Shown here piece by piece: positions 9,000-17,908 of a stretch of DNA of 47,262 bases. Below the pieces are notes generated by a model. The model had not been told where the DNA came from and did no database searches. It saw only the letters and a program-made list of their open reading frames with translations. The position numbers were made by a program, and so were the translations under genes. The stretch comes from an uncultured Bacteroidales bacterium. GTDB taxonomy: Bacteria > Bacteroidota > Bacteroidia > Bacteroidales > Bacteroidaceae. The DNA is taken from assembly GCA_902774005.1 (NCBI GenBank), contig CACYGK010000006.1, positions 1 to 47,262 of the forward strand, in the 5' to 3' direction. Every line of letters begins with the position of its first letter. The first letter of the stretch is position 1.

Positions 9000-9098
9000 T
9001 TATCCCATACACATACTTTTACATACCTTTCTCACCACAACCGTGTAAGTCGTAGCGCCAGCAGGGATATAATAGCTGTATATGTCATAATGCCTCAT
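9000..9098 (-). CDS. Leader peptide of the leuACD operon (32 codons)
   Basis: A 32-residue ORF lies between a promoter-like element and the attenuator. It reads MRHYDIYSYYIPAG, then ATTYTVVVRKVCKSMCMG. It has five Tyr, three Thr and a Val-Val-Val run, but no Leu codon and only two Ile codons. CTTACAC (codons 17-19) can pair with GTGGTGAG (codons 21-23), giving the classical segment 1:2 hairpin. GTGAGAAAGG (from codon 22) is segment 2 for the antiterminator. A ribosome paused around codons 15-17 would cover segment 1 and leave segment 2 free. The ATG sits about 10 bases after the -7 element, so the message is nearly leaderless. The sensed amino acid or signal is unclear. Confidence 0.7.
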   Translation of the reverse strand: MRHYDIYSYYIPAGATTYTVVVRKVCKSMCMG

Positions 9099-9108
9099 TG
9101 TTTGCGGC

Positions 9109-9140
9109 GCGAAGGTACGCATTTATCAATAAAGTACAAA
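9109..9140 (-). promoter_or_regulatory. Promoter of the leu leader and leuACD
   Basis: Minus strand TTTG (9140-9137), a 19-base spacer, then TACCTTCGC (9117-9109), one base off the Bacteroidota -7 consensus TAnnTTTGC. The transcript should start only a few bases before the leader ATG at 9098. It is divergent from xylB. I found no good promoter for xylB in the same gap. Confidence 0.6.
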
Positions 9141-9232
9141 ATAATCGAAGAAAAAGTTGGCAGTCACAAATATAATTTGGAAATTTGTAAGCAAAATATA
9201 ATACCAACACAAAAGACAAAAAACAAAAAAAC

Positions 9233-10723
9233 ATGGCAAACAGATATCTTTTGGGATTCGATGTCGGCAGTTCATCTGTCAAGGCATCGCTTGTAAATGC
9301 CGACAGCGGTAAGTGCGTTGCAGCGGCATTCTATCCCAAACATGAGGCAGAGATTATAGCCGTAAAGGCTGGTTGGGCAGAACAGAATCCACAGACCTGG
9401 TGGGAGTATGCAAAAATGTCATTGCAGGCAGTTATGTCGGAAGCTAACGTGAAAGGTGACGAGATTGCAGCCGTCGGCATTTCCTATCAGATGCACGGAC
9501 TGGTATGTGTGGACAAGAACCAGCAAGTGCTCCGTCCAGCTATCATTTGGTGCGACTCACGTGGCGTACCCTATGGCGAAAAGGGATTCAAGGACTTAGG
9601 TGAGCAGTGGTGTCTGTCGCACCTGCTGAATTCCCCAGGCAATTTCACAGCTACAAAGTTGGCTTGGATAAAAGAGAACGAGCCTGAGTTGTTCGAGAAG
9701 ATATATAAGATAATGTTGCCGGGCGACTATCTGGCAATGCGTCTGTCAGGACAGGTAGGTACTACGGTGAGTGGTCTGAGCGAAGGTATGTTCTGGGACT
9801 TCAAGGAGAACCGTGTATCGCAGACTCTGCTTGATTACTACGGCTTTGACAAGTCAATATTGTCGGATATCGTGCCTTCGTTCGGTATAGAGAGCGAAGT
9901 ATGCAAGGAAGCTGCCGAGGAACTAGGATTGAAGGTAGGAACTCCTATCTCTTACCGTGGTGGTGACCAGCCGAACAATGCCCTGTCGTTGAACGTAATG
10001 AATCCGGGCGAGATAGCTGCTACTGCAGGTACTTCAGGTGTAGTATATGGAGTGCTTGGCGAAGTAAACTATGATCCTCAGTCGCGTGTCAATACTTTTG
10101 CTCATGTCAATCACACAGACGACTTGACACGTCTTGGAGTATTGCTCTGCATCAACGGTACGGGCATCCTGAATGCATGGACTCACAGGAATATAACTCC
10201 TGAACTGGGTTATGCAGAGATGAACGACCTTGCAGAGACCGTACCTGTAGGAAGCGAAGGACTGACGGTTATTCCGTTCGGAAACGGTGCAGAACGTGTA
10301 CTTGTAAACAAAGAGACAGGCTGCTCGTTCAATGGTCTGAACTTCAACAAACATAATAAGGCACATATGGTAAGAGCTGCTCAGGAAGGCATTGCCTTCT
10401 CCTTCTGCTACGGAATCGAAATCATGAAGGAGATGGGTATGAATATCCGAAATATCCATGCAGGAAAAGCAAATATGTTCCTGAGTCCGTTGTTCCGTAA
10501 TACATTGTCAAGTGTTTGTGGAGCTACTATTGAATTGTACGACACTGACGGCAGTGTGGGTGCAGCCAAAGGTGCAGGAATCGGTGCAGGAATATACAAG
10601 AACTGTGACGAAGCTTTCGCATCATTGGAGAAACTGGCAGTTATCGAACCTGATACCGCTCAAAAAGAAAACTATCTGACAGCATATAACCGCTGGAAGG
10701 AAACACTTAATAACATCATATAA
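9233..10723 (+). CDS. xylB: Xylulokinase
   Basis: A 496-residue FGGY-family sugar kinase that phosphorylates D-xylulose to xylulose-5-phosphate with ATP, feeding the pentose-phosphate pathway. The N-terminal ATP-binding motif is GFDVGSSSVKASLV (residues 8-21). The C-terminal half holds GGDQPNNALSLN and the ATPase-fold motif AATAGTSGVVYG. Length is typical. It is followed 35 bases later by xylA, so the pair forms a xylose catabolic operon. The FGGY family includes other kinases, but the xylA neighbour settles the substrate. No xylose transporter or xylR regulator is adjacent. Confidence 0.93.
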   Translation: MANRYLLGFDVGSSSVKASLVNADSGKCVAAAFYPKHEAEIIAVKAGWAEQNPQTWWEYAKMSLQAVMSEANVKGDEIAAVGISYQMHGLVCVDKNQQVLRPAIIWCDSRGVPYGEKGFKDLGEQWCLSHLLNSPGNFTATKLAWIKENEPELFEKIYKIMLPGDYLAMRLSGQVGTTVSGLSEGMFWDFKENRVSQTLLDYYGFDKSILSDIVPSFGIESEVCKEAAEELGLKVGTPISYRGGDQPNNALSLNVMNPGEIAATAGTSGVVYGVLGEVNYDPQSRVNTFAHVNHTDDLTRLGVLLCINGTGILNAWTHRNITPELGYAEMNDLAETVPVGSEGLTVIPFGNGAERVLVNKETGCSFNGLNFNKHNKAHMVRAAQEGIAFSFCYGIEIMKEMGMNIRNIHAGKANMFLSPLFRNTLSSVCGATIELYDTDGSVGAAKGAGIGAGIYKNCDEAFASLEKLAVIEPDTAQKENYLTAYNRWKETLNNII

Positions 10724-10758
10724 ACTTTTCATTCTATAAAACTTTTATTATTTAAATT

Positions 10759-12075
10759 ATGAAAGAGTACTTCAATTTTACAGGTAAGATTCCCTTCGAG
10801 GGAAAAGACAGCAAGAACGTGATGGCATTTCATTACTATGAGCCAGAACGTGTAGTAATGGGCAAGAAAATGAAGGATTGGCTGAAGTTCGCTATGGCTT
10901 GGTGGCATACACTCGGCGGCGCAAGTGCAGACCAGTTCGGTGGACAGACTCGTTTCTACGAGTGGGACAAAGCTGCTGATGCAGTTCAGCGTGCTAAGGA
11001 CAAGATGGATGCAGGTTTCGAGATTATGGACAAGCTCGGTATCGAATATTTCTGCTTCCACGATATTGACCTCGTTGAGGAGGCTGATACTATCGAAGAG
11101 TATGAAGCTCGCATGAAGGCTATCACTGACTATGCTCTGGAGAAGATGAAGCAGTTCCCAAACATCAAGCTGCTTTGGGGTACAGCTAACGTATTCAGCA
11201 ACAAGCGCTATGCTAACGGTGCCAGCACTAACCCAGACTTCGATGTTGTTGCACGTGCTATCGTTCAGATTAAGAACGCTATCGATGCAACTATCAAACT
11301 TGGTGGTCAGAACTATGTATTCTGGGGTGGACGTGAAGGTTACATGAGTCTGCTGAATACAGACCAGAAGCGCGAGAAGGAGCACATGGCTACAATGCTG
11401 ACTATGGCTCGCGACTATGCACGTTCTAAGGGATTCAAGGGTACATTCCTTATCGAACCAAAGCCAATGGAGCCATCAAAGCATCAGTATGATGTTGACA
11501 CAGAGACTGTTGTTGGTTTCTTGAAGGCACACAATCTGGATAAGGACTTCAAGGTTAATATCGAAGTAAACCACGCTACTCTGGCTGGTCACACTTTCGA
11601 ACACGAACTCGCTTGCGCCGTTGATGCAGGTATGCTGGGTTCAATCGATGCTAACCGCGGTGATGCTCAGAACGGATGGGATACTGACCAGTTCCCAATC
11701 AACAACTACGAACTGACACAGGCTATGCTGGAGATTATCCGCAATGGTGGTCTTGGCAATGGCGGAACAAACTTCGATGCTAAGATTCGTCGTAACTCAA
11801 CTGATCTTGAGGATCTCTTCATCGCTCACATCAGTGGTATGGACGCTATGGCTCGCGCTTTGCTCAACGCTGCTGACATCCTCGAAAACAGCGAACTGCC
11901 AGCAATGAAGAAGGCACGCTATGCAAGCTTCGACAGCGGCATGGGTAAAGAATTCGAGAACGGCAAACTCACTCTCGAGCAGGCTTACGAATACGGAAAG
12001 AAGATCGGTGAGCCTAAGCAAACTTCCGGTAAGCAGGAGAAGTACGAGACTATCGTAGCTTTATATTCTAAGTAA
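10759..12075 (+). CDS. xylA: Xylose isomerase
   Basis: A 438-residue class II xylose isomerase that converts D-xylose to D-xylulose in the cytosol using two divalent metal ions. The catalytic pair His101/Asp104 is in FCFHDIDLVEEADT. Metal-ligand motifs FLIEPKPMEPSKHQYD and NIEVNHATLAGHTFEHELA follow, and the third metal region is DANRGDAQNGWDTDQFP. Length and motifs match the Bacteroidota enzymes. Its codon usage (many GCT, GTT and AAG) differs from some neighbours and looks like that of a highly expressed gene. It ends 14 bases from the convergent GH2 gene. Confidence 0.97.
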   Translation: MKEYFNFTGKIPFEGKDSKNVMAFHYYEPERVVMGKKMKDWLKFAMAWWHTLGGASADQFGGQTRFYEWDKAADAVQRAKDKMDAGFEIMDKLGIEYFCFHDIDLVEEADTIEEYEARMKAITDYALEKMKQFPNIKLLWGTANVFSNKRYANGASTNPDFDVVARAIVQIKNAIDATIKLGGQNYVFWGGREGYMSLLNTDQKREKEHMATMLTMARDYARSKGFKGTFLIEPKPMEPSKHQYDVDTETVVGFLKAHNLDKDFKVNIEVNHATLAGHTFEHELACAVDAGMLGSIDANRGDAQNGWDTDQFPINNYELTQAMLEIIRNGGLGNGGTNFDAKIRRNSTDLEDLFIAHISGMDAMARALLNAADILENSELPAMKKARYASFDSGMGKEFENGKLTLEQAYEYGKKIGEPKQTSGKQEKYETIVALYSK

Positions 12076-12088
12076 GCCTCGTAGTTTT

Positions 12089-14584
12089 TTATTCTGCGAA
12101 AATCTCTAAAACAGCAGGTTTCAATCCCTTACCACTCACTTTGATGGTAATGAAACCCTGCTGTTTTACTGTTTGTATAGCGAACACAAGTTGTCCGTGG
12201 AAGACCTTCATAAATGGAGATGTGAACGGTTCAAGACTGGTTGCATCTCCATTACATATTCCCTTAAATAAGGCACTTCCAGTAACCTCTACATGAATCT
12301 CATTATCGGCATCAGGACACAGATTTCCATGCTTATCCGTTACATCTACAGTAAGGAAAGCCATATCGTTACCATCGGCTTTCAGAATAGGATATTCCTC
12401 AGCTTTATATAATGCCTTATCGGCTGTAATTCTGATACGACTCGGTTTACCGGCAGTTTTCACAGTCTCAGTACCAGCCTCATTTCCATCCTTATCATAC
12501 ACCACTACTTTCAGTTCTCCGGGTTTGTAAATCACATCGTTCCAACGGAGACGGTAACGGTCGAGACGAGACTTGGGGTCTTTTGTCTTCTTACCCTGAC
12601 TCACACCATTGACGAAGAGTTCAGCCGTAGGATGATTCGTGTAGCAATAGACAGGTGTCACCTCCCCTTCTCTATCCTCCCAGTTCCAATGCGGTAAGAG
12701 ATGTATTGTAGTCTCTTCCTGATTCCAATGTGAGCGGTATAGCCAATAGCGGTCCTTGGGCAGTCCGGCAAGGTCAAAAATGCCGAAATAAGACGAACGA
12801 CTTGGCCAATAGTTGTCGTATGGTGTCGGTTCGCCAAGATAGTCGAAACCCGTCCATACGAATTCTCCTATTACCCAATGTTTGTCATCCTGCAGCTGCC
12901 AATCGTCGTCGGGCAGGTTGCTCCATGAACAAGCAGTAAGGTCGTAACTTGAACATTGACCATCAGGATATGTCACACCTTTCTCTTCAGTAAGCGGGAA
13001 CTTGTAAACACCACGTGAGGAGACGGTAGATGCTGTTTCGCTACCAAGCAAATAACCCTGTCCCAATTTTTCATAAGCCATCTCATACTTGTGTACACGA
13101 TAGTTCATTCCAGGTACTTCAGCAATCTGTGCAAATCCTGTATTGAGGGCATTATCTATACGGTCCATGCCGTTGGTAATAGGACGTGTCTTATCATACA
13201 GACGAACTGTCTCCTGCAAATGGCGCAACATCTTCGGTCCTTCCTTCATACCCTGTTCGGGTATTTCATTACCGACACTCCACATGATAATGGAAGGATG
13301 CAGACGATTGGCACGTACCAGATTCTCGATGTCACGATCGCTCCATTCCTTGAAGAATCGGGCATAGCCGTTTTTACACTTTGCATATACCCACATATCA
13401 AAACTTTCAGCCATCACCATCATACCGAGTGAGTCGCACACATCCATCTGAATCTGTGACGGCATATTATGAGCTGTACGAATGGCATCACAACCCATAG
13501 TCTTTAGGAGTTCAATTTGACGGACGATAGCGGCTTTATTTACAGCCGCTCCAATCATACCCAAATCATGATGTAAACAAACACCTTTTATCTTCCGACT
13601 CTGACCATTAAGTGCAAAACCTACTTCGCGATTACATTCCACTGTACGAAAACCTATTCTCTTTTTCTGTCGGTCGAGAACCGCACCCTTGGTACCATCA
13701 TTATTAACTACACAGAGTTCGACTGTAAGGTCGTACAATTTCGGATTTTCAGGCGACCACATCTCAACTCCGAAATATGTTCCCGTAGTTGTTGCCCTAC
13801 CCTCACGGTCGAGACGTACAAGACGTGATATGTCCTTGTTTCCAATACGAACAGTAAATTCGAAACCAAGGAATTGTCCTCCAAAACCTATTGCTTGAGC
13901 TCCGAACTGTTCAACTGCTATTCCGTCGTCGGGACTGACACTTATGGTATTGGCTGTGATGCTCCATTCAGCTATTGCACTACGACCTGTCTGAATCAAG
14001 GTAACTGGACGATAAAGTCCGGCACCTGGATACCATCGGCTACTCTCCTCCACATTCTGCAGGTGAACAGCCAAGGTATTATCTTTCCCGTCTTTGTTTA
14101 CATATGGGGTGATATCAATATTGAAAGCATTATACCCGTACTTCCATTCACCTGCCTTCTTACCGTTGACATATACAACAGGTTCAGCCATAGCACCGTC
14201 AAAATTCAGTATGGCACGTACACAGTCTTTGTCCACCTTGAAATGAGTACGATACCACCCACTTCCAATCCAAGGCAGCGAACCACTTCGTCCTGTCTTC
14301 TCTGTTGCTTCCTTCTCCCCATTCTGTTCGATGGCAACAACCTGCTTGTCTATTTCCTTATCAAACGGACCAGCTATTGCCCAGTCGTGAGGAATACTCA
14401 CCTCCTGCCACTTTGAATCGTTATATTTTGGTTGGGCAGCTTCATCACCCGACATCTTATCAGCTCTGGTAAATCGCCAACCGTCTCGCAAAAGAGTTTC
14501 CTTGCGATCTGCATCCGCATGCTGAATGCCACTCAGCAAGAGGGATGCAACAAGCACGGTGCGTAATAACTTTGTTTGTATCAT
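12089..14584 (-). CDS. Secreted glycoside hydrolase family 2 (beta-galactosidase-like)
   Basis: An 831-residue GH2 enzyme with a signal peptide (about 1-25, ending ADA). The jelly-roll sugar-binding domain (IPHDWAIAGPFDKE, GWYRTHFKVDK) is followed by an Ig-like domain. The TIM barrel has the acid/base Glu in WSVGNEIPEQG (about residue 438) and the probable nucleophile in LLGSETAST (about 514). The C-terminus has DUF4982-like and Ig-like domains. It probably removes a terminal beta-linked sugar in the periplasm; beta-galactosidase is the usual label but beta-glucuronidase or beta-mannosidase cannot be excluded. It is the last gene of a four-gene set with another GH2. Confidence 0.9.
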   Translation of the reverse strand: MIQTKLLRTVLVASLLLSGIQHADADRKETLLRDGWRFTRADKMSGDEAAQPKYNDSKWQEVSIPHDWAIAGPFDKEIDKQVVAIEQNGEKEATEKTGRSGSLPWIGSGWYRTHFKVDKDCVRAILNFDGAMAEPVVYVNGKKAGEWKYGYNAFNIDITPYVNKDGKDNTLAVHLQNVEESSRWYPGAGLYRPVTLIQTGRSAIAEWSITANTISVSPDDGIAVEQFGAQAIGFGGQFLGFEFTVRIGNKDISRLVRLDREGRATTTGTYFGVEMWSPENPKLYDLTVELCVVNNDGTKGAVLDRQKKRIGFRTVECNREVGFALNGQSRKIKGVCLHHDLGMIGAAVNKAAIVRQIELLKTMGCDAIRTAHNMPSQIQMDVCDSLGMMVMAESFDMWVYAKCKNGYARFFKEWSDRDIENLVRANRLHPSIIMWSVGNEIPEQGMKEGPKMLRHLQETVRLYDKTRPITNGMDRIDNALNTGFAQIAEVPGMNYRVHKYEMAYEKLGQGYLLGSETASTVSSRGVYKFPLTEEKGVTYPDGQCSSYDLTACSWSNLPDDDWQLQDDKHWVIGEFVWTGFDYLGEPTPYDNYWPSRSSYFGIFDLAGLPKDRYWLYRSHWNQEETTIHLLPHWNWEDREGEVTPVYCYTNHPTAELFVNGVSQGKKTKDPKSRLDRYRLRWNDVIYKPGELKVVVYDKDGNEAGTETVKTAGKPSRIRITADKALYKAEEYPILKADGNDMAFLTVDVTDKHGNLCPDADNEIHVEVTGSALFKGICNGDATSLEPFTSPFMKVFHGQLVFAIQTVKQQGFITIKVSGKGLKPAVLEIFAE

Positions 14585-14613
14585 GTCAATTATCTTTATA
14601 TTTGTATTACATT

Positions 14614-17061
14614 CTATCGGCTAAACGACATCACGGCTGTAGGATTAGGTAACAAAGGCGACGAAGCACGTATAATAATATGCTCACTGTCAGCCTGAGG
14701 TACGAAATATGCCACAAGTCTTCCACCATAAACACGAAGACGGTTAGGACGCTGACGACCAGTTACTGTGATGTCTGCCATGTTTCCATTCTCCATACCC
14801 AGAAGTCGTGCTCCACGTACATTGAGCAGTATCTCGTTATCTGCATTCTTTACAAGATTACCGTCTTCATCAACCACTTCCACAAAAATATGAGTCAAGG
14901 AATCGGTACTTATCTTCAAGGTATAAGGAGTCTTTGTTGTCTTCACTTCATAGGAACTGCCATTATCTGCCACACAAGAAAGAGTTCCTGGTGCATACTC
15001 TATATCCCAATAACGTATTCCTGTTGCAGCATCAGTTGTCGGTTCACCTCCTATGTTATTTCCATTAAGTATGAGCTGCAGGGACTTAGCGTTGGAGTAA
15101 CACACGACACGAACCTTCTGTTCGTCTTCGTAATTCCAAGTATCGTTGGCGTAAGGTGAAACAAAGCGCTGATTATTCTGACGCGAACCATAGCGCTGCG
15201 GTCCTAGTGGATATGTACCTATATAGCACACAGGCTTATCGCTCCACAACGAGGCACGATACCAACCGTTAGGCTTACGCTGTCCTGCCAAATCGAGCAA
15301 ACCTGCTGACGAGCCTCTTGCAGGCCATACTCCACTCTCACCAAGATAATCAATACCTGTCCAGAGGAACTGTCCGAAGATGTGCTCATTCTCACTTACT
15401 GCTTTCCATGCAGCCAAGTCGTGTCGGTTTTCCGAACCATATAATATACGTTTAGGGTATTTCTCATGGTCTATGCCATAACGGCTTTCTGTATAGTTGT
15501 AACCTACAACATCAATAGCCTCGGGATATGCTGTCTCGTTCGACATAACCACACCTGCCAGAGCTCCAGTAGTAGGACGAGAAGTATCAATATCACGTAC
15601 AATCTTCGCCAATCTCTGAGCTATAATACCTATGCGTTCTGCATTCGGCTGCTCAGGTTTATAGCCTCCATACACAGGTTGAGTGAATTCTGTACCACTG
15701 CCATTGAGCACAGGGTGAGAATAAGGGTCGTTTGGATAATCCACCTCGTTGCCTATGGACCACATGAATACAGAAGGATGACAACGGTCGCGACGTACCA
15801 TATCTGCCACATCGCGATCTATCCATTCCTCAAAATAGCTGTATGTACCCTGAAATCCTGGAGCACCCTGGTTCCATCCTTTAAGCCACTTACGCTTAGG
15901 GAACTCCCACTCATCTGAAGCCTCATCCATAATCAACATTCCCATCTCGTCGCACAAATCATAGAGTTCAGGAGCATGAGGATTGTGACTTAGACGCAGA
16001 GCATTGGTTCCTAACGCTTTCAGTTCAGCTATGCGGCGACGCCATACCTCCTTGGGCACAGCAGTTCCCAACACACCTGCATCGTCATGTACACATACTC
16101 CTTTCACCTTCATCCATTCACCATTAAGTGCGAAACCCTTGTCAGCAGAGAACTGCAAGGTTCTCAATCCTACACGCACTTCAGACACATCCCCATTTGA
16201 CAAACGTGTAGTAAGCGAATAAAGATATGGATTATCGAGAGTCCATCGCTGAGGATTAGGCACTTGGAGTTTTACAGTCACCTTTTCCTGAGTTCCGATT
16301 TTCCGCTCAGTCTTTGCAACAATCTTGCCTTCTGCATCTTTTAGTTCTACAGTGGCCTTCAACTGCAATGGACTCTTCTCTGTTCTGCAATCAGCAGTCT
16401 CAACATCCACTTCCAGCTCGGCTTTCTTTTTATTGATTTTCTTCAGTCTGTATGCCGTTCCCCACTGAGACAAGTGAACCTCCGGAGCACTGATGAGCCA
16501 CACATTGCGATAAATACCGGAACCTGTGTACCAGCGTGAATCGTTCTCCTCACTATGGTTCACTCTTACAGCCAATACGTTTTCACCTGTCTTGTTCAGA
16601 TATGATGTAATATCGTACATGAACGATGCAAATCCACTTGGGCGCTTGCCCAGCAGATGTCCGTTAAGATATACTTCTGAGTTGTTATATACTCCTTCGA
16701 AATACACATATTGTTTGGGGGCATCAGTAGCTCTGAAATGCTTTCTATACCATCCTATTCCACCTGGCAGATAACCCTGACACGATCCTTTGTCAGGCGA
16801 CATAGGTTGTTCTACTCCCCAATCATGGGGTAATGTAACTTGACGCCATCTGCTATCGTCAAAATCAGCATCCTTCATGTCTGGACGCGACCCTGGCAAA
16901 CGTTCGCCTGTAAGCAGATATTCACGCGCATTCCATAATGTGTCGATACGCATGAAATACCAGTCATTATTTATTCTCTCTGCTTTGCCAAAGGATACCT
17001 GTGCCTGCATTCCAATGACAAATAACTGTGCTAAAAACACAAATAAAAATCTTTTTCTCAT
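14614..17061 (-). CDS. Secreted glycoside hydrolase family 2 (second paralogue)
   Basis: An 815-residue GH2 enzyme with a signal peptide (about 1-20, IGMQAQ). It has the same domain order as its neighbour: LPHDWGVEQPM and GIGWYRKHF in the sugar-binding domain, WSIGNEVDYPNDP with the acid/base Glu near 438, and GSENRHDLAAW with the likely nucleophile near 542. The nucleophile region departs from the usual GSET-S-SRG pattern, and the sequence differs widely from the downstream GH2, so the two likely cut different linkages. It starts 7 bases after the cyclophilin stop and is 29 bases from the next GH2 start. Confidence 0.9.
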   Translation of the reverse strand: MRKRFLFVFLAQLFVIGMQAQVSFGKAERINNDWYFMRIDTLWNAREYLLTGERLPGSRPDMKDADFDDSRWRQVTLPHDWGVEQPMSPDKGSCQGYLPGGIGWYRKHFRATDAPKQYVYFEGVYNNSEVYLNGHLLGKRPSGFASFMYDITSYLNKTGENVLAVRVNHSEENDSRWYTGSGIYRNVWLISAPEVHLSQWGTAYRLKKINKKKAELEVDVETADCRTEKSPLQLKATVELKDAEGKIVAKTERKIGTQEKVTVKLQVPNPQRWTLDNPYLYSLTTRLSNGDVSEVRVGLRTLQFSADKGFALNGEWMKVKGVCVHDDAGVLGTAVPKEVWRRRIAELKALGTNALRLSHNPHAPELYDLCDEMGMLIMDEASDEWEFPKRKWLKGWNQGAPGFQGTYSYFEEWIDRDVADMVRRDRCHPSVFMWSIGNEVDYPNDPYSHPVLNGSGTEFTQPVYGGYKPEQPNAERIGIIAQRLAKIVRDIDTSRPTTGALAGVVMSNETAYPEAIDVVGYNYTESRYGIDHEKYPKRILYGSENRHDLAAWKAVSENEHIFGQFLWTGIDYLGESGVWPARGSSAGLLDLAGQRKPNGWYRASLWSDKPVCYIGTYPLGPQRYGSRQNNQRFVSPYANDTWNYEDEQKVRVVCYSNAKSLQLILNGNNIGGEPTTDAATGIRYWDIEYAPGTLSCVADNGSSYEVKTTKTPYTLKISTDSLTHIFVEVVDEDGNLVKNADNEILLNVRGARLLGMENGNMADITVTGRQRPNRLRVYGGRLVAYFVPQADSEHIIIRASSPLLPNPTAVMSFSR

Positions 17062-17068
17062 AACTCAA

Positions 17069-17881
17069 TTATCGTATATATGCTTTTATAATTCTTATCT
17101 CAACCTTCGGCACATCATTCGCATCAGTCTTTATTTTCTGGATTTTCTCCACGACAGCCATTCCCTCAACCACCTCGCCGAATACTGTATATTCGCCATC
17201 GAGCCAAGGAGCACCACCTTTACTACGATAAGTGCTACGCTGAGACTTTGTATATGTCAAAGGTGGATTTTCGGATACTGTCATACGAGCCTCATCAAGT
17301 AATGATTCCAGACGGTCACTCAATTTCCGAGGCTGACGGGCGGCACGGAGAGCATCTATCTCAGCTTTATTCTTGTCACAAAGGTGATCAAACAAAAACT
17401 GAGCCTCTCTTTCCTCCCTTGCCATCTCATAACCGTCCAAATCTGCATCGGAACAAATCTTTCCGGTAATAATATAGAACTGAAATTTGTCGGACATACG
17501 CTGAGGATTCTCGTCATCACCATCGCGTGCTGCACCCACAAAACCTCGCTGATGGAAATACTTCGGATATACTATCTCAGCAGGTATGCGTTCAGGTTGT
17601 AAAGTCGTGTCAACTGGTTCGGCACCAGGACGGGTGGCAGGGTCACCTGTCTGTATCATAAAGTTTCGTATGACACGATGGAACGTGACACCGTCGTATT
17701 CACCATTGCGAATATTCTGTATGATATTGTCACGATGTCTGGGAGTATCATCAAACAAAGCGATATGTATGTCGCCAAGAGTGGTTTCAAGTACGATTTC
17801 CGTACTTGCCCCCTCACGTCGCTGACCATTACAACTGACGAAGAGGATGAGCGACAGTAGGAAAAAAAACAGTTTCTTCAT
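17069..17881 (-). CDS. Cyclophilin-type peptidyl-prolyl isomerase, lipoprotein
   Basis: A 270-residue protein that catalyses cis-trans isomerisation of prolyl bonds, assisting folding outside the cytosol. A lipoprotein signal ends in the lipobox LFVSC (Cys17), so it should be lipid-anchored. The cyclophilin core includes VTFHRVIRNFMIQTGDP and later EYTVFGEVVEGMAVVEKIQ. Between these halves lies a charged helical insertion (about residues 135-205) seen in Bacteroidota members but not in the minimal enzyme. It starts 27 bases after the DUF1460 gene and precedes two GH2 genes at close spacing, so it may help fold the secreted enzymes of its own operon. Confidence 0.92.
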   Translation of the reverse strand: MKKLFFFLLSLILFVSCNGQRREGASTEIVLETTLGDIHIALFDDTPRHRDNIIQNIRNGEYDGVTFHRVIRNFMIQTGDPATRPGAEPVDTTLQPERIPAEIVYPKYFHQRGFVGAARDGDDENPQRMSDKFQFYIITGKICSDADLDGYEMAREEREAQFLFDHLCDKNKAEIDALRAARQPRKLSDRLESLLDEARMTVSENPPLTYTKSQRSTYRSKGGAPWLDGEYTVFGEVVEGMAVVEKIQKIKTDANDVPKVEIRIIKAYIR

Positions 17882-17908
17882 TATATTATACTGATAGTAT
17901 TTTCGATG

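Noticed and set aside
9141-9232. Promoter for xylB in the leu-xylB gap
   Set aside because: TATAATTTGG near 9171 has three bases between TA and TTTG, and the only upstream TTG is about 14 bases away, so the spacing fails. I leave the xylB start of transcription unassigned.
12043-12089. TACGAG/CTCGTA pair followed by T6 at the end of xylA as a terminator
   Set aside because: The stem is only 6 bp with a 29-base loop and lies partly inside xylA. It is too weak to call.
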